Source of the DNA: a virus
DNA length: 36,081 nt
Strand: one strand, 5' to 3'
IMG/VR virus record: IMGVR_UViG_3300017971_000537
Coordinates: 1 to 36,081 of that record
Part shown: positions 33,603 through 36,081 of the stretch, piece by piece
Layout: every line of letters starts with the position of its first letter
How positions within the stretch are numbered: position 1 is the first letter of the stretch
Program-made: the position numbers and the translations under genes
Notes under the pieces: model-generated
Database searches by the model: none
Told to the model about the DNA's origin: nothing
The model's input: the letters and a program-made list of their open reading frames with translations, nothing else

Positions 33603-35044
33603 GCTGGTATCCTCTTCATTCTATAAACACCTAATAATATTTCAGGAACATATATATATCCTGCCGATGGACTGACAGAGGACGAAGGGGAAAGAGAAGC
33701 AGACGGGCTTAAACTTGAACTCGGACTTTGTGAAGCGGATGGTGATATTGATGGAGACTCGGATGCGCTTGGGCTTACACTCGGACTTTCAGAAGCAGAC
33801 GGGCTTATACTCGGTGACTCACTCGCTGATGGGCTAACTGATGGAGATTCCGATGCCGATGGAGAAACCGATGGTGATTCTGAGGCAGATGGTGAAAGAG
33901 AAGCCGATGGACTGATACTCGGTGACTCACTTGCACTTGGAGAAATAGAGGGGCTAATAGAAGCCGATTCTGACCCTGCACTTGGTGAGGGTGACTCGCT
34001 TGACGAAGGTGATATTGATGGTGACTCGCTTGCCGAGGGAGATATACTTGGGCTTTCAGATGCACTCGGACTGACCGATGGCGACACAGAAGCCGAAGGT
34101 GAAAGTGAAGCTGATGGACTTACGCTGGGTGATTCGCTGGCTGATGGTGAAACGCTTGGACTCTCAGAAGCAGATGGAGACACAGACGGTGATTCACTCG
34201 CCGAAGGGCTAATAGATGGCGATTCAGATGCGCTGGGTGAAATGCTTGGTGACACGGAAGCTGAAGCACTTGGTGATTCGCTGGAGCTCGGACTGATTGA
34301 GGGGGATTCTGAAGCTGATGGACTAATACTTGGGGATACAGAAGCCGATGGACTTAACGAAGCCGATGGACTGACCGAGGGTGACTCAGAGGCAGAAGGG
34401 GACACAGAGGGGCTTTCCGATGCGCTGGGACTGACTGATGGTGACTCGCTTGCCGAGGGTGATACAGAGGCAGATTCAGATGCAGAAGGAGAGACAGACG
34501 CACTTGGGCTTGGTGAAATTGAAGCACTGGTTGACCCTGCCGCCTCCCATACAGCATAAAATGCCATTGGGTCGTCAGTAGTTGTATCGGATACCCCCCA
34601 ATCTGGATCAGGCAATTCTGTAGACGGATATAGGCCTTTTCCTGCTCCCCCACTGTACTCTCTGTCTGTAACTGTAGCCGTAGCCGTGTTGTCAACTTGG
34701 ACGGTAATCCAATATTTAGTTGAAGGGCTTATGGTTATATCTAATCCCGTTACCTTTTGCCAGCCGGTTGCATCTGCGGCCTTTGTATGACCAGTGCTTT
34801 TGCCAACTAATGTACCTGGCTCACTATTTGCATCGTCATCTGCATAAATACCAACTTCATAACCTGCTTCTTCGGATGCACCATTACACCACCAACCAAT
34901 TTCTGTGACTTTTGCAGCCGTAGCGGGAGATTCATCTTCTTGGGCTCTTGAATAACCATCTATATTACTTGTGCCACTACCTGTCGGGTCAGCAGATGGA
35001 GAAGCCGCACAAAAACCCCAGTTTGTTCCCTTTACTAATGCCAT
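33599..35044 (-). CDS. Adhesin or fibre-like protein with long Ser-Pro repeats
   Basis: A 481-residue protein. Residues 1-170 form a beta-type domain (IGWWCNGASEEAGYEVGIYAD, YWITVQVDNTATATV) like small carbohydrate-binding or fibre head domains. Residues 170-465 are almost only the repeat S-(A/V/I/P/E)-S-x-S-P, with units such as SASESPSVSP. The last 18 residues (YVPEILLGVYRMKRIPA) are unique. The repeat would make an extended, possibly glycosylated stalk; two glycosyltransferase genes follow directly downstream. This link is inference. GGAGGAGG lies upstream of the ATG. Confidence 0.8.
   Translation of the reverse strand: MALVKGTNWGFCAASPSADPTGSGTSNIDGYSRAQEDESPATAAKVTEIGWWCNGASEEAGYEVGIYADDDANSEPGTLVGKSTGHTKAADATGWQKVTGLDITISPSTKYWITVQVDNTATATVTDREYSGGAGKGLYPSTELPDPDWGVSDTTTDDPMAFYAVWEAAGSTSASISPSPSASVSPSASESASVSPSASESPSVSPSASESPSVSPSASESPSVSPSASLSPSASVSPSISPSASESPSISPSSSESPSASASVSPSISPSASESPSISPSASESPSVSPSASESPSVSPSASESPSVSPSASLSPSASVSPSVSPSASESPSISPSASESPSISPSSSESPSPSAGSESASISPSISPSASESPSISPSASLSPSASESPSVSPSASESPSVSPSASESPSISPSASESPSVSPSASESPSISPSASQSPSSSLSPSASLSPSSSVSPSAGYIYVPEILLGVYRMKRIPA
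33660..34540. repeat. Degenerate DNA repeats coding the Ser-Pro tract
   Basis: Roughly 880 bases of imperfect short repeats based on units like GATGGTGATTCACTCG and GCCGATGGACTG, kept in frame on the minus strand. Codon use varies between units (AGT, TCG, TCA, AGC; CCG, CCA, CCC), so the protein repeat is conserved more than the DNA. Repeat number is likely to vary between relatives. Confidence 0.85.
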
Positions 35045-35109
35045 TTAATTTAACGGCCTCCTCCACGCCCCATGCCACCAAGGGCTATTCACATATCCAA
35101 GGTGAATGT

Positions 35110-35448
35110 TCACTCTAAATATGTTACAATGAAACTCATTTCTATTTTGATTTCGTTCGACCAATCAGACTCCCCGTATTGATTTTCTGCCTTAACTCTC
35201 AAATAAAGCGTTTTTGTATCCACGTTAAACCGTAAATAAAATGGGCTTGCATTAGTCGGAATCCTTGTAACTCTGCCATATGGAGTATCAGGATAAAACC
35301 CCTGTGTTTCTGATACATAAATATTATACCAACTTACTGTCTCAGGCGCATCATGGTCCCATACAATAGGAATGGAAACAATAGAACTCGCCCATATAAT
35401 AGTTGGCAAAAACAAAAGAAAAGCATATAAAAATAACCGCTTAATCAT
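35110..35448 (-). CDS. Secreted or exposed fibronectin-III-like protein
   Basis: A 112-residue protein from ATG 35448. The N-terminus MIKRLFLYAFLLFLPTIIWA is a signal peptide. The mature part reads like one fibronectin type III domain: WDHDAPETVSWYNIYVSETQGF, then LYLRVKAENQYGESDWSNEI, where W, Y, 'A.N..G.S..S' match the fold. Such Ig-like domains stick phage or host-envelope proteins to surfaces; a signal peptide on one is unusual. A longer frame from 35466 lacks a ribosome site. It overlaps the upstream gene by eight bases. Confidence 0.75.
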   Translation of the reverse strand: MIKRLFLYAFLLFLPTIIWASSIVSIPIVWDHDAPETVSWYNIYVSETQGFYPDTPYGRVTRIPTNASPFYLRFNVDTKTLYLRVKAENQYGESDWSNEIKIEMSFIVTYLE

Positions 35449-35716
35449 ATACAATGCGACCTTCATCGTAATAAATCACTGCCGTTACCGTATCCGGTGC
35501 CGTTAAAGTCGCTGTAACAGTTGGATAACATGGTTCATTAAGCCCAATAAAAGACCATTGAAAACCGCCGACAGGCGTTACATCACCAGAAGAATCAACA
35601 ATTTTCAGCTCTACGGTATCGTTATTTTCTCGGTCAATTAAGATAGACCTGATTTTTATAGGCTTATCCTGACTTAATACCACAGGGCCCGCACCGCCGG
35701 TTAAATATGCTCTCAT
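35441..35716 (-). CDS. Small beta-rich virion-type protein
   Basis: A 91-residue protein from ATG 35716, preceded by AAGGAG at ten bases; the frame upstream to 35773 has no such site. The sequence (MRAYLTGGAGPVVLSQDKPIKI...) is a series of beta strands (IDRENNDTVELKIVDSSGDVTPV, ATLTAPDTVTAVIYY). No membrane segment. It is probably structural, given its neighbours. Confidence 0.6.
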   Translation of the reverse strand: MRAYLTGGAGPVVLSQDKPIKIRSILIDRENNDTVELKIVDSSGDVTPVGGFQWSFIGLNEPCYPTVTATLTAPDTVTAVIYYDEGRIVYD

Positions 35717-35730
35717 GTTTTTATATCTCC

Positions 35731-36081
35731 TTACCTTAAACTCATTCCCATTCTTGATTTTCCTTTTGAACATATCGGGTGATATGTTGATGTTCCCCCT
35801 GTATCGGTGAAACCCTCGCTAAATAATACACACCCTATATAGCCATCCCCACCAGTTATTTCACCTGCACCTGTGACATGACTACATCTACCATAACCCC
35901 GCATGACAACGCTATCTGCACTTATCTCCACATCGTCTGAAAATCCACCTGGCATAATCCAAAAGATGTCACTGTCTAAATCGTATGCAGCATCATGAAA
36001 CCCTGTGCTCCCGTCAGACCACAAAGGAAAATTCCCACCTATGCCAACGGTGAACGTTCCGGCGATAGCCACAGTCACATC
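35731..36081 (-). CDS. Beta-helix-like protein, 3' part (runs off the right edge)
   Basis: The frame is open to the end of the window, with a GTG at 36078 the only possible start seen. The sequence TVGIGGNFPLWSDGSTGF..., DIFWIMPGGFSDDVEISADSVVMRGYGRCSH is like the first turns of parallel beta-helix fibre or tailspike proteins and resembles residues 60-110 of the protein at 1509-2516. The last visible residues are basic (CSKGKSRMGMSLR). Without the upstream sequence I cannot say whether this is a whole small protein or the end of a larger one. Confidence 0.65.
   Translation of the reverse strand, partial: DVTVAIAGTFTVGIGGNFPLWSDGSTGFHDAAYDLDSDIFWIMPGGFSDDVEISADSVVMRGYGRCSHVTGAGEITGGDGYIGCVLFSEGFTDTGGTSTYHPICSKGKSRMGMSLR

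Noticed and set aside
34242-34559. Plus-strand frame rich in Glu, Asp, Gly and Leu across the Ser-Pro repeats.
   Set aside because: It is an antisense shadow of the repeat tract with no ribosome site and no neighbour on that strand.

Overview
The window is a stretch of a tailed double-stranded DNA phage (Caudoviricetes) genome, probably from an uncultured phage. It carries both terminase subunits, portal, scaffold, HK97-type capsid, RecT with a partner exonuclease, a lambda-O-like replication protein, a lysis-type region and dense, overlapping small genes. A lipoprotein with a clear lipobox, together with membrane/coiled-coil proteins in the lysis region, points weakly to a Gram-negative host. 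No integrase or clear repressor was recognised, so lifestyle is open. DNA is moderately AT-rich and genes use standard ATG/GTG starts with good GGAG-type ribosome sites.

Layout. (a) 13740 down to 1, minus strand: late operon in the order small terminase, small genes, large terminase, portal, GroES-like co-chaperonin, scaffold, head proteins, major capsid, beta-helix protein, sulfotransferase-like protein and a truncated fibre-like gene. (b) 13741-14648: about 900 bp without a supported gene, separating the leftward late genes from the rightward early genes. (c) 14664-16685, plus strand: small early genes including a short sliding-clamp-like protein, closed by a terminator. (d) 20090 down to 16732, minus strand: zinc proteins, a Lar-like anti-restriction protein, two VRR-NUC-type nucleases (one broken by an in-frame TGA), a replication protein with an internal iteron array, and a winged-helix regulator. 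(e) 20091-21180: a divergent promoter region followed by noncoding DNA with strong dyads and a tRNA-like element. (f) 21198-25744, plus strand: exonuclease, RecT, DNA methyltransferase and small genes, ending at a strong terminator. (g) 36081 down to 25811, minus strand: fibre or adhesin proteins, two glycosyltransferases (one fused to a methyltransferase), a secreted trypsin-like protease, an M15-type peptidase, a phosphoesterase and small membrane proteins. The cut genes at the two ends are both minus-strand and in phase, so the window might be a circular genome opened inside one gene. The lack of recognised tail-assembly genes argues that DNA is missing instead.

The most unusual element is in the large terminase. 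Its Walker A motif is split by a 291-residue intein, and inside that intein, on the opposite strand, lies a complete 190-residue HNH endonuclease with its own consensus sigma-70 promoter and ribosome site. The terminase frame stays open through the whole antisense gene. A second HNH gene of the same family, also reversed and with a matching promoter, sits downstream of the capsid gene. Other points of interest are a 5' leader that folds as a three-way junction behind a consensus promoter, a lambda-like origin inside the replication gene, and an oversized tRNA-like element with a short insertion in its D-loop.
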